From Aegilops tauschii subsp. strangulata (Eukaryota > Streptophyta > Magnoliopsida > Poales > Poaceae), in the NCBI RefSeq assembly GCF_002575655.3, contig NC_053038.3, positions 139,330,885-139,394,884 of the forward strand: a stretch of 64,000 bases of DNA. The letters are read 5' to 3'. Below the pieces are notes generated by a model, which searched no databases, was not told where the DNA came from, and worked only from the letters and a program-made list of their open reading frames with translations. Position numbers and translations under genes: made by a program. Below are positions 23,815 through 36,563 of this stretch, piece after piece. Each line of letters opens with the position of its first letter. Within the stretch, counting starts at the first letter, position 1.

Positions 23815-25231
23815 AGCCGGGAGACGAGTTCGTGAACGAGGAACCTGTCGAGTACGCTTACGAGGATCAAGCTTTCGACAACTCTGAGAACCTTGCAGGC
23901 AAGATGACCACCCCTCGAAATCACTTCTATCTTTGCTATACTAGTTGTTCGCTCTATTGCCATGCTCGCTACCTATCACTTGCTATATCATGTCTCCTAT
24001 TTCAGCCTTGTCAGCCCCTAACCATCCTTTCCTAGCAAACCGTTGTTTGGCTATGTACCGCTTTTGCTCAGCCCCTCTTATAGCGTTGCTAGCTGCAGGT
24101 GAAGTTGAAGTTGTTCCATATCGGAACATGGACATGTTGGGATATCACAATATCTCTTATTTAATTAATGCATCTATATATTTTGGTTAAGGGTGGAAGG
24201 CTCGGCCTTATGCCTGGTGTTTTGTTCCACTCTTGCCGCCCTAGTTACTGTTATACCGGGATGATGTTCCTTGAGTTTGCGTTCCTTACGCGGTCGGGTG
24301 ATTTATGGGACCCCCTTGACAGTTCGCCTTGAATAAAACTCCTCCAGCAAGGCCCAACCTTGGTTTTACCATTTGCGACCTATACCTTTTTCCCCGGGTT
24401 TTCTAGAGCCCGAGGGTCATCTTTATTTTAAACCCCCGGGCCAGTGCTCCTCTGAGTATTGGTCCAAACTGTCAGTCGCCGGTGGCCACCAGGGGCAACT
24501 TTGGTCTGGCCTATCGGAAGCTTGGACAATCCGGTGTGCCCTGAGAACGAGATATGTGCAGCTCCTATCGGGATTTGTCGGCACATTCGGGAGGCTTTGC
24601 TGGTCTTGTTTTACCATTGTCGAGATGTCTTGTAAACCGGGATTCCGAGACTGATCGGGTCTTTCTGGAAGAAGGTTTATCCTTCGTTGACCATGAGAGC
24701 TTATGATGGGCTAAGTTGGGACACCCCTGCAGGGTATTATCTTTCGAAAGCCGTGCCCGCGGTTATGAGGCAGATGGGAATTTGTTAATGTCCGGTTGTA
24801 GATAACTTGTCACTTGACCCAATTAAAATACACCAAGTGCGTGTGTAGCCGTGATGGTCTCTTCTCGGCGGAGTCCGGGAAGTGAACACGGTCTGTGTTA
24901 TGTATGACGTAAGTAGGTGTTCAGGACCTCTTCTGGGTCATTGTTAGATGACGCCCGTCCCATTGCTTCTCTTCTCGCTCTCATTTGCGCAAGTTAGCCA
25001 CCATATATGCTTTTGCCGCTGCAGCTCCACCTCTTTGCACCTCCTTGTCCTATAAGCTTAAATAGTCTTGATCTCGCGGGTGTGAGATTGCTGAGTCCCC
25101 GTGACTCACAGATACTTCCAACACCAGTTGCAGGTGCCGACGATGCCAGTGCAGATGATGGCGTCGATCTCAAGTGGGAGTTCGACGAGGAACGTGGTCG
25201 TTACTATGTGTCTTTTCCTGATGATCAGTAG
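23815..25231 (+). other. LTR-embedded split acidic frame, 3' LTR copy
   Basis: Three exon-like segments lie in the U5-side half of the LTR. The first (23815-23898) follows GGGTAG and encodes an acidic peptide (EPGDEFVNEEPVEYAYEDQ). A second begins after CAG at 24099. The last (25134-25231) follows TTGCAG and encodes an acidic end ([20 protein letters not shown]) before TAG. The first boundary would need a GC-AG intron (CAG then GCAAG). Both LTRs keep the first and last segments open. I do not recognise a protein. It could be a leader peptide, a former captured exon, or chance. Confidence 0.4.
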
Positions 25232-25512
25232 TGGAGCCCAGTTGGGACGATCGGGGTTCTAGCACTTGGGGTTGTCTTATTTTCATCTGGATTTTGGCCG
25301 TAGTCGGTCTATATGATTGTATTTTGGATGATGTATGAATGATAATTATGTATTGTGTGAAGTGGCGATTGTAAGCCAACTCTTTATCCCATTCTTGTTC
25401 ATTACATGGGATTTTGCGAAGATGACCCTTCTTGCGACAAAACCACTATGCGGTTATGCCTCTAAGTCGTGCCTCGACACGTGGGAGATATAGCCGCATC
25501 GTGGGCGTTACA

Positions 25513-26200
25513 CACGAAGAAAATGCTAGCACAAGTTTCCAGCACTAGCTTAATGTTCAACACGAGTCATGGACAAGATAAGAATGTCGCCGATGGGCTC
25601 AACAACAATTTATCAAAATTCCAATGGAGATGGAATTCCACAACTATCTGAACAAGGCAATAGTATTGGTCAGACCCAAAAGATGTAATGGTGTATGCTC
25701 GACGGACAACCGCGAGTAAGACAACCTTACGAACATCGTTGGTTCTAATTTGATTTGATGATAGCCCATACGCAAATAAAATATTCAGGTAAGACAATAG
25801 GTCCAACAATTGACCACGACAACCAATCAATGAAGATATCGTCCATCTTCAACACACATACATAGAAAATATCCCTTTGGAACGAACTAAGTTAGGCAAG
25901 GCTTTATCCTCCAACCCTCCAAGTTGTTGTTTAGCTTGACTAACTAGCTCAAGGGTATCTAACATAGATTCTTGGGGAAAGGGTGGTTTTCAAGAAACCA
26001 ACTTGATCACGAGCTCAACATAACGGTTAGGGGAGAACCTGGTGACACCTCCGAGAAGATATTCGGAAAATCACGAACCACCGGTATGTTATGAAGCTCG
26101 AGAACAATCTTGCTTTCAAGGCAAGATGATGTGATCAAATAAGCAAGTGATTGACACAATCCTAACTCATTGGTCGGAAAGTGCACCAAGTAAACGGACT
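25513..26200 (-). pseudogene. pol: Element C reverse transcriptase remnant
   Basis: On minus, starting near 26110, the sequence reads like the region before and into a Ty3/gypsy RT (IPVVRDFPNIFSEVSPGSP, then VELVIKLV after a frameshift). Further left, near 25790-25680, it resembles the FSKIDLRSGYHQI block and the YTITSFG segment. Stops and frame changes are frequent. It is cut at 25513 by the T insertion. By family knowledge this is the start of a chromovirus-like pol. Confidence 0.6.
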
Positions 26201-27644
26201 AGGTAGCATGATCAATCTTAGAATGGTAATTCAATAACTAACATGCTAAGAATGAAATTATTGTCCATTAACTACCAAGCAACGGGTTTGCTAGGAGTAT
26301 TGATTCCACGCATCATGCTTCATTTGTTGGTATTCCGGTCGCAACAACATGGGAACCGAGGAATGAATGATGATGGTGAGAAGTATCACTATATCAAGAG
26401 TTCATATGATGGTGTGCAACTCCCATGATGTTCTTGATGTAAAGATGGTAATACTCCAAGGTAGAACAGAACAAAGGCTGGATTGGCATTTTGATATGCG
26501 GGATACAACTACTTTGACCCAATCCTGGAAATGGATGAGGTACTGGAGTTTGTTTCTCCTAGTCATTCTGAACTAGACGGCTTGACGGACCACAAGAGTA
26601 AAAGGCATCGATGAACATGAATGCATACATGCTCTTGACTATCAACTGATACAAGAGGGTCATAATACAACTAAAAAGGGACAACTCAAAGGAACATATC
26701 ACATTCTGAGTTGTGGATGCATAGATTCGTATGTCGGACAAAGCTCAACATAGTTCTTCCGGATAACCCACGCAGAAAGGTAGATCTAGCAGAGTCACAA
26801 TATAGAATGGAGAACTCATCAAGAGCACTCTTATTGTTATGTTTTGGTTCAGGAGAGCTTCTGCCATGATGGTTCATGGTATTGGAAGAATGATATACCA
26901 CGGACCTTGAGGACTATCACAAAGGTTACTAATATCCTAAAGGAACAAGCAAGCACTATCAACAGGAGGTAAGTGGAGTGAATCTTGGGCTCAAGAACCC
27001 AGGAATGGAATACCTACTACCTAATAACATCATGGGATGCTTTTGGGAATGATGGCCAGAATCGTCACACTGGGAACATAAAACATAGCTAGATTACTAG
27101 GTGATACTCTGGGACAACTAGGGTCATAATAGTAGCTCCAACATATATGTCGAGGCAATAGAGTACCTCAACTCACCGATTAGTGTGGTTGAACTGGCCC
27201 AAATGGACATCAGGAACGGAAAGAAGGGATTTGCAAATGCATCAAACTATTTAGAAACCTGGGATGACTCGGACAGCATAATGGCTGTAAATGCTCAAAA
27301 GATTTGTGACATCCTGCAAAAATGGTGGCATAACCGCTCAACATCACAATACCAAAGTTCTGAGGCCAGCTACGAACACACGGAAGTAGTAGGAGCTGAA
27401 CTGAGACTTGAATCCATCATTCCTATAAGTCTATGGATTAGTAACACGTGATCCTGATAGGAAGAAGAGAAGCCTAGTTCCTTAACCCCGTAGGAAAGAT
27501 AGGATGACTCGGATCAGAAGGGCATAAGGTAAAGGAGTAAAAAGAGCCTTACGTTCCCTCCCACAATCAATTCCCCTACATATAACTAAATCATTTCTGG
27601 ACTCAACTTCGACCATTTTGGCTTGGAAATCCTATAGGCAGTCA
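26201..27644 (-). other. Element C interior, gag region not recognisable
   Basis: About 1.4 kb between the RT remnant and the PBS. In an intact element gag and protease would be here on minus. I find no zinc knuckle, no DTGA-type protease and no long frame, so the region is badly decayed or partly deleted. Confidence 0.5.
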
Positions 27645-27657
27645 GGCTCTGATACCA
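27645..27657 (-). other. Element C primer-binding site
   Basis: On minus TGGTATCAGAGCC lies four bases inside the 5' LTR, an exact match to the initiator methionine tRNA type site used by many plant LTR elements. It fixes the orientation of C as minus. Confidence 0.85.
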
Positions 27658-27661
27658 AAAC

Positions 27662-30600
27662 TGTCAGGACCCCGATACTAAGTCACACTGATCTAGCATG
27701 TAACACATCATATCACTTTGCGGCCTCACGCACGGTATTCCCACGGGTGCCACCTTACCTGGCCCGGGACCGTTTGCGCCTTTTGTCTCACGTATATGAT
27801 AGTGTCGCTAGCATCCATATGACAGAGAACCCGGGCCGACATGACTAGTCATGAATCCAAAGTGGCACTAACTTACAGGGACAGGCATACATGACAAAAC
27901 AACGAACGTGTCGGGCATCAACGTATGAACCCAAGTCGTAGCAAGCTACAAGGACTTAAAGGAACAACGCGTGACATTTCCCCGAAGAGACAGACATAGG
28001 AACGAAGAAGGACACATGCCGGCCAGCCTAAGTGTTCCGGAGCAGTAGCAAGCTACCATGGCTCAGTGGAAGCACTAGGAGACATTTCCTGGTAAGAGAG
28101 GCTACCAAGAATTAATAACTAGGTTGTCGGATCCCACACATACCAAGCATTTCAATAACATACACACAATATGCTTGATATGTGCAAATACAACATGGCA
28201 TCACAACAAAACTCTACCACTCAAAGTATTTATTCATTAGGCTCCGAGGGGCCAGATATTACAAACATGGGTCTGATGACCCATCATTCAAGTCATACAA
28301 GCAACAAGCACATGCGGAAGCTTAACTTTTCTGAGTACAGACAACTACAAATAAAAAGGCTGAGAAGCCTGACTACCTACAAGACCCTGCCGAGGGCACA
28401 AGATCGTAGTTGAGGTAAGAAGCTAAACGTCAAAGTCCACACGGAACTACTAGTGAGATTGAGGTCTCTCGGCAAAAACATAAATTAAGCAAACGTGAGT
28501 ACAAATGTACCCAGCAAGACTTACATCAAAACTAGCTATATATGCATCAGTATCAACAAAGGGGTGGTGGATTTTAACTGCAGTAAGCCAGCTTTGACTC
28601 AGTGGCTATCCTGAACTACGACTGCTGGTAACTCTTTTGAGGTGGCGCACACGAGTCCACATATGCACCAACCAATACACCACTATGCATCCTCTCCCAT
28701 CTACCTATGAGAACGCCATACATAGCACTCACGCTTATCTTGTGCATTTTAGAGTATCCACTTTCACTTGTCTATGAACTGTATAGGCAACCCAGAGGTC
28801 CTTTACCGTGGACATGACTTTTCGAATAGATCATTTATAACCCTGCAGGGGTGTACTTCTTCACACACGCTCTCGCCACTTACCGCCATGTACACGTCAT
28901 GTATCTCGGCAACCTTCAACCGGAAGCCTGGTGAGGGTGTCGTCCACGACCTGACTAACCACAGAAATCTCTAGTGCAAGTTTATCGCTTATTCTGGTTC
29001 CATCCGCAAGGAGATCCGGCCGGGGTGTCGCTCACGGCCCCAAACGATGTGTACAGGGTTCCCAAGCCCACCAAACGGGTGACGCTAGGTATACCCGGCC
29101 ACGATGACTACTCTATCCAAAGCCCACCTGTATCGGGTGCCACCTGGTAGACTACTAACACAACCTACAAACACCAGAAACTAGTTGCAACTCCTGGACA
29201 AAGATCAGGTTGATTAATAAGTCGAGAGGGCTTGGAGTGCCCGGAGCCCAATGTGTGGTAGTAGCTGTTCATGGATCCCAAACACAGAACTCAGTTCCTG
29301 AGTACGGTTTCAATGAGACAACCCACCATGTACTCCTACATGGCCTCTCACCTCTACCTTTACCAAATCGTGTTCACACACTTAGCTCTCAACAGTAAGA
29401 CATGTTCACCACATTCCAATTCATCCCCGATGAATCAGACCTGACTCAACTCTAAGTAGTAGCAGGCATGACAACAAGCATGAATGAGTAGGCACATTAG
29501 GCTCAAACAACTCCTACTCATGCTAGTGGGTTTCATCTATTTACTGTGGGAATGACTGGTCATGCAGAGGAAAGGGGTTCAACTACCGCAGCATGTAACA
29601 GTTGAATCGTTGTTGTCCTAATGCAGTAAAAGAGAGCAGAAGCAAGAGAGTGGGATAGTATCGGATTGAACAAGGGGTTTTGCTTGCCTGGCGCTTTTGA
29701 AGATAGTATAGCTCTTCAATCATGGGTCACATGACCCAACATACAGAGCATATAGGCAACATAAGCATAACATGTCTGAGTACAGACAACTACAAATGAA
29801 AAAGGCTGAGAAGCCTGACTATCTAAAAGACCCTGCCCAGGGCACAAGATCGCAGCTGAGGTAACAAGCTAAACGTCGAAGTCCACGCGGAACTACTAGT
29901 GAGACTGAAGTCTCTCAGTAAAAACATAAATTAAGCAAACGTGAGTACGAATGTACCCAGCAAGACTTACATCAGAAGTAGCTACATATGCATCCGTATC
30001 AACAAAGCAGTCGTGGAGTTTAATTGCAGCAAGCCAGCTTTGACTCAGTGGCTATCCTGAACTACGACTGCTGCTAACTCTTTTGAGGTGGCGCACACGA
30101 GTCCACATATTCACCAACCAATACACCACTATGGATCTGTTCCCGTCTCCCTACGAGAACGCCATCCATAGCAATCACGCTTATCTTGCGCATTTTAGAG
30201 TATCCACTTACACTTGTCTATGAACTGTATAGGCAACCCAGAAGTCCTTTACCGCGGACGCGGCTATTCGAATAGATCCTCTATAACCCTACAGGGGTGT
30301 ACTTCTTCCCACACGCTCTCGCCACTTACCGCCATGTACACGTCATGTATCTCGGCAACCTTCAAGCGGAAGCCCGGCGAGGCTATTGGCCACGACCTGA
30401 CTAACCACGCAAGTCTCTAGCCCAGGTTTATCGCCTATCCGGGTTCCATCCGCAATGAGATCCGGCCGGGGTGTCGCTCACGGCCCCGAACGATGTGTAC
30501 AGGGTTCCCAAGCCCACCAAACGGGCAACGCTTGGTATACCCGGCCACGGTGCCTAGTCTGTCCCAAGCCCACCTGTAGCGGGTGCCACCTGGTAGACTA

Positions 30601-33600
30601 CTAACACAACCTACAAACACCAGAAACTAGTTGCAACTCCTGGACAGAGATCAGGTTGATTAATAAGTCGAGAGGGCTTGGAGTGCCCGGAGGCTAATGT
30701 GTGGTAGTAGCTATTCATGGATCACAAATGCAGAACTCATTTCCTGAGGACGGTATCAATGAGACAACCCACCATGTACTCCTACATGGCCTCTCACTGC
30801 TACCTTTACAAAATCGTGTTCACACACTTAGCTCTCAACCGTAAGACATGTTCACCACATTCCAATTCATCCCCGATGAATCAGACCTGACTCAACTCTA
30901 AGCAGTAGCAGGCATGACAACAAGCATGAATGAGTAGGCACATCAGGCTCAAACAACTCCTACTCATGCTAGTGGGTTTCATCTATTTACCGTGGGAATG
31001 ACAGGTCATGCAGAGGAAAGGGGTTCAACTACCGCAGCATGTAACAGTTGAATCGTTGTTTTCCTAATGCAGTAAAAGAGAGCAGAAGCAAGAGAGTGGG
31101 ATTGTATCGGAATGAACAAGGGGGTTTTGCTTGCCTGGCACTTTTGAAGATAGTACGGCTCTTCAATCATGGGTCACATGACCTAACATACAGAGCATAT
31201 AGGCAACAGAAGCATAACATGTCTGAGTACACACAACTACAAATGAAAAAGGTTGAGAAGCCTAAATATCTACAAGACCCTGCCGAGGGCACAAGATCGT
31301 AGCTGAGGTAACAAGCTAAACGTCGAAGTCCATGCGTAACTACTAGTGAGACTGAAGTCTCTCGGCAAAAACATAAAGTAAGCAAACATGAGTACGAATG
31401 TACCCAACAAGACTTACATCAGAAGTAGCAACATATGCATCAGTATCAACAAAGGAGTCGTGGAGTTTAACTGCAGCAAGCCAGCTTTGACTCAGTGGCT
31501 ATCCTGAACTACGACTGCTGGTAACTCTTTTGAGGTGGCGCACGCGAGTACACATATTCACCAACCAATACACCACTATGGATCCGCTCCCGTCTCCCTA
31601 CGAGAACACCATCCATAGCACTCACGCTTATCTTGCGCATTTTCGAGTATGCACTTTCACTTATGTATGAACTGTATAGGCAACCCAGAGGTCCTTTACC
31701 GCAGACGCGGCTATTCGAATAGATCATTTATAACCCTGTAGGGGTGTACTTCTTCACACACGGTCTTGCCAGTTACCGCCATGTAGACGTCATGTATCTC
31801 GGCAACCTTCATGCGGAAGCCTCGCGAGGGTGTCGACCACGACCTGACTAACCACGCTAGTCTCTAGCCCAGGATTATCGCCTATTCAGGTTCCATCCGC
31901 AAGGAGAGCCGGCCGGGGTGTCGCTCACGGCCCCAAACGATGTGTACAGGGTTCCCAAGCCCACCAAACAGGCGACGCTTGGTATACCCGGCCACGGTGC
32001 CCAGTCTGTCCCAAGCCCAACTATACCGGGTGCCACCTGGTAGACTACTAACACAACCTACAAACACTAGAAACTAGTTGCAACTCCTGGATAAAGATCA
32101 GGTTGATTAATAAGTCGAGAGGGCTTGGAGTGCCCGGAGCCAAATGTGTGGTAGTAGCTTATCATGGATCACAAATAGAGAACTCAGTTCCTGAGGACGG
32201 TTTCAATGAGACAACCCACCATGTACTCCTACATGGCCTCTCACCGCTACCTTTATCAAATCGTATTCACAGACTTAGCTCTCAACAGTAAGACATATTC
32301 ACCACATTCCAATTCATCCCCGATGAATCAGACCTGACTCAACTCTAAGCAGTGGCAGGAATGACAACAAGCATGAATGATTAGGCACATCAGTCTCAAA
32401 CAACTCCTACTCAAGCTAGTGGGTTTCATCTATTTACTTTGGCAATGACAGGTCATGCAGAGGAAAGGGATTCAACTACCGCAGCATGTAACAGTTGAAT
32501 CGTTGTTGTCCTAATGCAGTAAAAGAGAGCAGAAGCGATAGAGTGGGATTGTATCGGAATGAACAAGCGGGTTTTGCTTGCCTGACACTTCTGAAGATAG
32601 TATAGCTCTTCATCGGTGTCATCGAACTCATCGTCGGAACATACGTCTACTGAGGGGGAACAACCACCGGCAACAGAGAAAGAACACAATCAATGCAATG
32701 CATTAATATGATGCATGACCATGACATTGAAACATGCTGTGATTTGAGCTAATACAACTAGCAGTGATGTAAATGAAGTTGATTTGAACCAAGGGTTCAA
32801 ATTCAAACTCCACATAAGGCATTTCAAATGCCATTAAATGAAGTTGATTTTTCTGATCATTTTTCATATATAAATTATTTCATTTGGAGTTACGGTTGAT
32901 TTTACATGAATTTTTGAAGTTTTGCTAATTTTCTGAATTTCCAAAATAGAAATAATCCAGAAAATCATTTATTGCGTCAACACAGCGTCATGCTAGCGTC
33001 AGCAAGTCAACAACGCTGACCAGGTCAAACCTGACGTATGGGGTCGACACGTCAGTGACACAGTTAGTTAAAAGTGTTAATTAACACTGACACTAACCCT
33101 AAACTACAAATTAGCAGGGCCAGGCCCCACATGTCATTAACCCATACGAGGCTGTTAGGGGTCAAACCCGGTCAATATGACCGGCGGTTAGCAACCGGCA
33201 ACGACAGTCGCGGCGGAGACCACCTACACGATGCTAGGCTCGCGCGCATCCAGTGGAACACGCGGGAGGCCATGGGGTGGTCGGAGCTCGCCGGAGCAGA
33301 GCTCGCGTCGGCGGCCAGAGTTTGGTGGCGTGCGGGTTTGGCACTACCAGGGCATGGAGATCGAGATGAGGGGCTCTATGGCCTACTGGCGTCAACAGGA
33401 GCAAGGTGACGTGCGCGGTTGCGAGCTGCGGTGGCTCTGGCCACGACAGTGAGGATACACGGCGGCACGACCGCTCGGGTCCAGTGGTTAGTGCGGCTAC
33501 GGCGCGCGAACAACGAAATGGAGAGGGGGGGGACGACGGTGGGGTTCACAGCGGTGCCAGCGGAGGCGTCAGCGAGCTCAGGGGAGGTCCGACGCGGGCA

Positions 33601-34516
33601 GGACGGCAACGACGATCTCGGGCGACCAAAGCTTGAAGATGGAGTCAAGGCGGTCGATTCGGGGCGGTTTCTTCAGCGTGGCGAAGCGGTGGTTGACGAC
33701 GGAGAGGTGGAACACGTATGCACCGCGAGGGATGGTTGTTTCTACGACAACAACGAGCGGCAGCGACGGTAGCGCTCTGCTGTTCACGGGCGAGAGCGAG
33801 GGAGAGGAGGGAATGAGCATGGGGGAGCAGTGAGAGTGGCCGGGGTGTTGTGTGGCGACGTCCAGGGCGTCCAGACGTCGAGGGAGAGGGGCAGGCAGGC
33901 AGGAGGTGGCGCAGCGCGTGCGTGCGTGCGGCCACCACGCGCCCCTGGCCTCCTGGCGAGAGGTTGGGGGTGACTGGCAGCGCTAGGTGCCCAGGTGGTG
34001 GGCCGAGGTGCACAATGCTGGGCCAAAAGTGTCAGGTAAGTTACAGGTAAGAACTGTTCTGTTTTATTTTCCTTCTGTTTTTCTTTTATTTAATCTTTTG
34101 CCACTGTTTTGAATTCAAACAAAATTCAAACAATGCCAAAACATCCTCTGAGTATTTTTATGTTGCTTCATGGACTTTTCCAGAGGCACATAAATTATCA
34201 CAGAGTATTTGAAAATATATCCCATATATATTTGAATATATTTTCAAATTAAAATAGAATATTTTTTTAAATTCAGAGACCAAAAAAATTTCTTAAAAAT
34301 GTTCCAATATTTTGGTTTGGTATATAACCCTTGCCAAAACTCTCAAAACTATTTTTTGGGTATTTTGGAATCTGTGAATGCAATTTAAAGGGTTCTTGCC
34401 CTTCTTTTAAAATAATTTCAGCGGCTTTGAATATTCCTCATTTCAATTTCTTGAATTAAACATGATGCATGCTCACTGATGCAACTATTACACTCAGGTA
34501 TTCTAGGGCTGTGACA
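27662..34516 (-). repeat. Element C right (5') LTR, complete
   Basis: 6855 bp bounded by TGTCA and TGACA. On minus it begins TGTCACAGCCCTAG at 34516 and ends GGTCCTGACA at 27662. It contains AT-rich sequence, a GC-rich block (about 33170-34030), then three tandem 1.45-kb units (28266-32612). It is the uninterrupted counterpart of the left LTR and shows the empty F target near 32660-32672. A minus-strand acidic frame is at about 32689-32590. It joins the E0 gag at 34517. Confidence 0.9.
28266..32612 (-). repeat. Three tandem 1.45-kb units in the C LTR
   Basis: Units start at about 28266, 29721 and 31168 (spacing 1455, 1447 and about 1445 bp). CATGTACACGTCATG-type landmarks recur at 28887, 30333 and 31780. 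Units 2 and 3 each match the unit at the equivalent place in the left LTR (from 1 and 836) better than their neighbours, for example GTCTTGCCAGTTACCGCC is shared by 31763 and 1431. Confidence 0.88.
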
Positions 34517-36563
34517 ATGCTCAAGCTTGCGATATCCTCTTGACGGATTGTGCCCCTAGGAATTCAACAAAATCAGCCGTCTTGAGAATGCAAAGGAAAA
34601 TTGGGATACTTGAAGGTACCGACTCCGTCACGGAATCCAAATTGGATGTGCTTCGAAGTCAACTCGACAAGTTCAAAATGAAGGATGGTGAAGTTGTCGC
34701 TGAAATGTACTCTAGGCTTGCTCTCATCACAAATGAGATTACCGGCTTAGGAAGTGACAAGATGACTAATAGATTCATCATCAAGAAGATCCTAAGAGCC
34801 TTGGATGGAAAATATGATACCGTGTGCACATTGATCCAAATGATGCCCAATTACAAAGATCTCAAGCCAACAGAAGTCATTGTAAGAATTGTTGCTCATG
34901 AGATGTCACTTAAGGATAAGGAAGAGCTTCACAACAAGTCAAGTGGTGCTTACAAAGCCTCATGTGATGCCCCTACATCATCAAGTGAGAAACAAACCTT
35001 CAATGAGGAATTGAGCCTAATGGTGAAGAACTTCAACAAGTTCTACAAGAGTAGAAGCAAGGAAAGAAGTTCCAAGTCAAGGTCCTACAACGACAAAAGA
35101 TCTTCAAGTCGTGAGCGTAATTGCTACAATTGTGGAAGAACCAGGCACTACTCCAAGGCGAGTGTATGGCTCCCTACAAAAGAAGAGAAGATTCACCCAA
35201 AAGGAGAAGTAGAAGAGAAGAATCACCACCAAGAGAGAGAAGGAGTAGAGATGATCGTTATGAATGAAGAACCTCTCAGAGAAGCAAGGATTCGGAAAGG
35301 AAGGACAAATCATCAAGGAGTTACACAAAACAAAGACATCAAGCTCATGTTGGTGAATGGGTATCCGGCTCCGACTCCGACCATCACTCCGAAAGATGTT
35401 ATCACTCCGACTCCGAATATTCTCAAGATGAAGGTGTTGCCGGTCCAGCACTTGTGTCAGCCAACTCCTACGACATATTTGACTCACCAAATGAAGGAAT
35501 TGATAGATGCTTCATGGCTAAAGGCCCAAAGGTATCACACCCTGAGTATGTTGATTTCAATAGTGATGAAGATGATTTGCTAGGTGATGATGATTTACTT
35601 GTTGGCAACTCTAGTGATGAAAACTATGAAGAACTTGCTGTTAATCATGCTAATCAATATAAAACAAATGATGATGATAAGAAGGATATTGAGCATCTGA
35701 CTAAAGAACTAGCCACTCTTAAGTTAGCTCATGAAACTACCTGGGAAGATCATCGAGAACTTTTAAAGACTCATGAGAAGTTACGCTTTGAAAAGCTCAA
35801 TCTTGAGCAAGAGCATGGGTTCTTAAAAGCAATCAATGATGATCTTCACAAGAAAAGTTCTTCTTACATTGCCAAGCGTTTACGCTTGTCTACTTACATG
35901 CCACAAGTTAAATCTAGCAACAAGAGTAAGAAAGATTCTTCTTCTAGTACTAACAATAGTCATGTTACATCCACTGTTGTTGCTTCTGGTAGTTCTCTTG
36001 ATTCCACTAACGATTCTCTTAGCCAAGTTACACTTGAGCAAGAAAATAGTTTGTTGAAGGGAATCATAGAGAAAGGTGTTTACAAGAGCCTTGCCACGAG
36101 TAAGCAATTTGAGGAAATTGTACGCAAGCAAGGAAGGCACCGGAAGAATCAAGGTGTTGGATTTGAATCAAAGTTCAATGCCAATGGAGTTGAGTGGGAA
36201 GAAGATCAATACCCTAAGATGAAGTTTGTTCCTCAACAAGAGAAGTATGGTCCTACTTCTTTCCAAGGGACAGAAGCTCAAGATGATCTTCCACCACAAG
36301 ACCAGAAGCAAAAAGGCAAGGATAAGCTTCAAGAGGAGATTGATGCATTTGAAGAAGCTCCTAAGGCCTTGGTCAAGTGGGTTCCCAAAACTACATCAAG
36401 TTCTACTTCATCAAGTACGACTACAACTCCAAGGATTCCCATCAAGATGATGTGGATCCCGAAGAAGAAGAACCAGAGAGTTCTTGAAGGTAACTCCGCC
36501 AACATACTTCACCATATCATTTTGGCGAGGACAAGTGCAAACAACTTCCACATCTTGCACTAG
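34517..36563 (+). pseudogene. gag: E0 UBN2-like gag, 5'-truncated and frameshifted
   Basis: The N-terminal part (34517-35160) resembles copia-type UBN2 gag: LDVLRSQLDKFKMKDGEVV and VAEMYSRLALITNEITGLG. It leads to a knuckle CYNCGRTRHYSKA at about 35122 that has lost its last cysteine. A frameshift within the knuckle (about 35140-35160) moves the true frame, and a TGA follows near 35262. From 35454 to 36563 the frame is open again: a long acidic then coiled-coil tail, Ser-rich tracts and an end rich in Pro/Lys (MMWIPKKKN). The protein start is missing because C inserted there. Such gag-only elements depend on proteins made elsewhere. Confidence 0.7.

Larger units (their letters stand above)
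12832..25512 (+). mobile_element. Element T: chromovirus (Tekay-like Ty3/gypsy)
   Basis: It has a truncated 5' LTR (12832-15640), an initiator-Met-type PBS, a 1.16-kb leader, one gag-pol frame (16799-21250) ending in a chromodomain, a purine tract, and a full 4226-bp 3' LTR (21287-25512) with terminal inverted repeat TGTAAC/GTTACA. It was inserted into the interior of C. The right flank begins CACGA, but the left target duplication was lost with the deletion. Long LTRs and a C-terminal chromodomain place it in the Tekay/Del group by family knowledge. Confidence 0.9.
21287..25512 (+). repeat. T 3' LTR, full length
   Basis: 4226 bp, starting TGTAACACCCC and ending GGGCGTTACA. It contains a TATA-like box, a very GC-rich block, and acidic exon-like segments. 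It is the only complete T LTR here and shows what the 5' copy lost. Confidence 0.9.

Noticed and set aside
26243..27451. Plus-strand frames of 60-88 codons between T and the C PBS
   Set aside because: They lie antisense to a decayed element interior and show no domain. Chance frames.
28266..32612. Repeat array as CRISPR or satellite DNA
   Set aside because: Three 1.45-kb units inside LTR boundaries, with no short repeats and unique spacers. This is an LTR-internal duplication.
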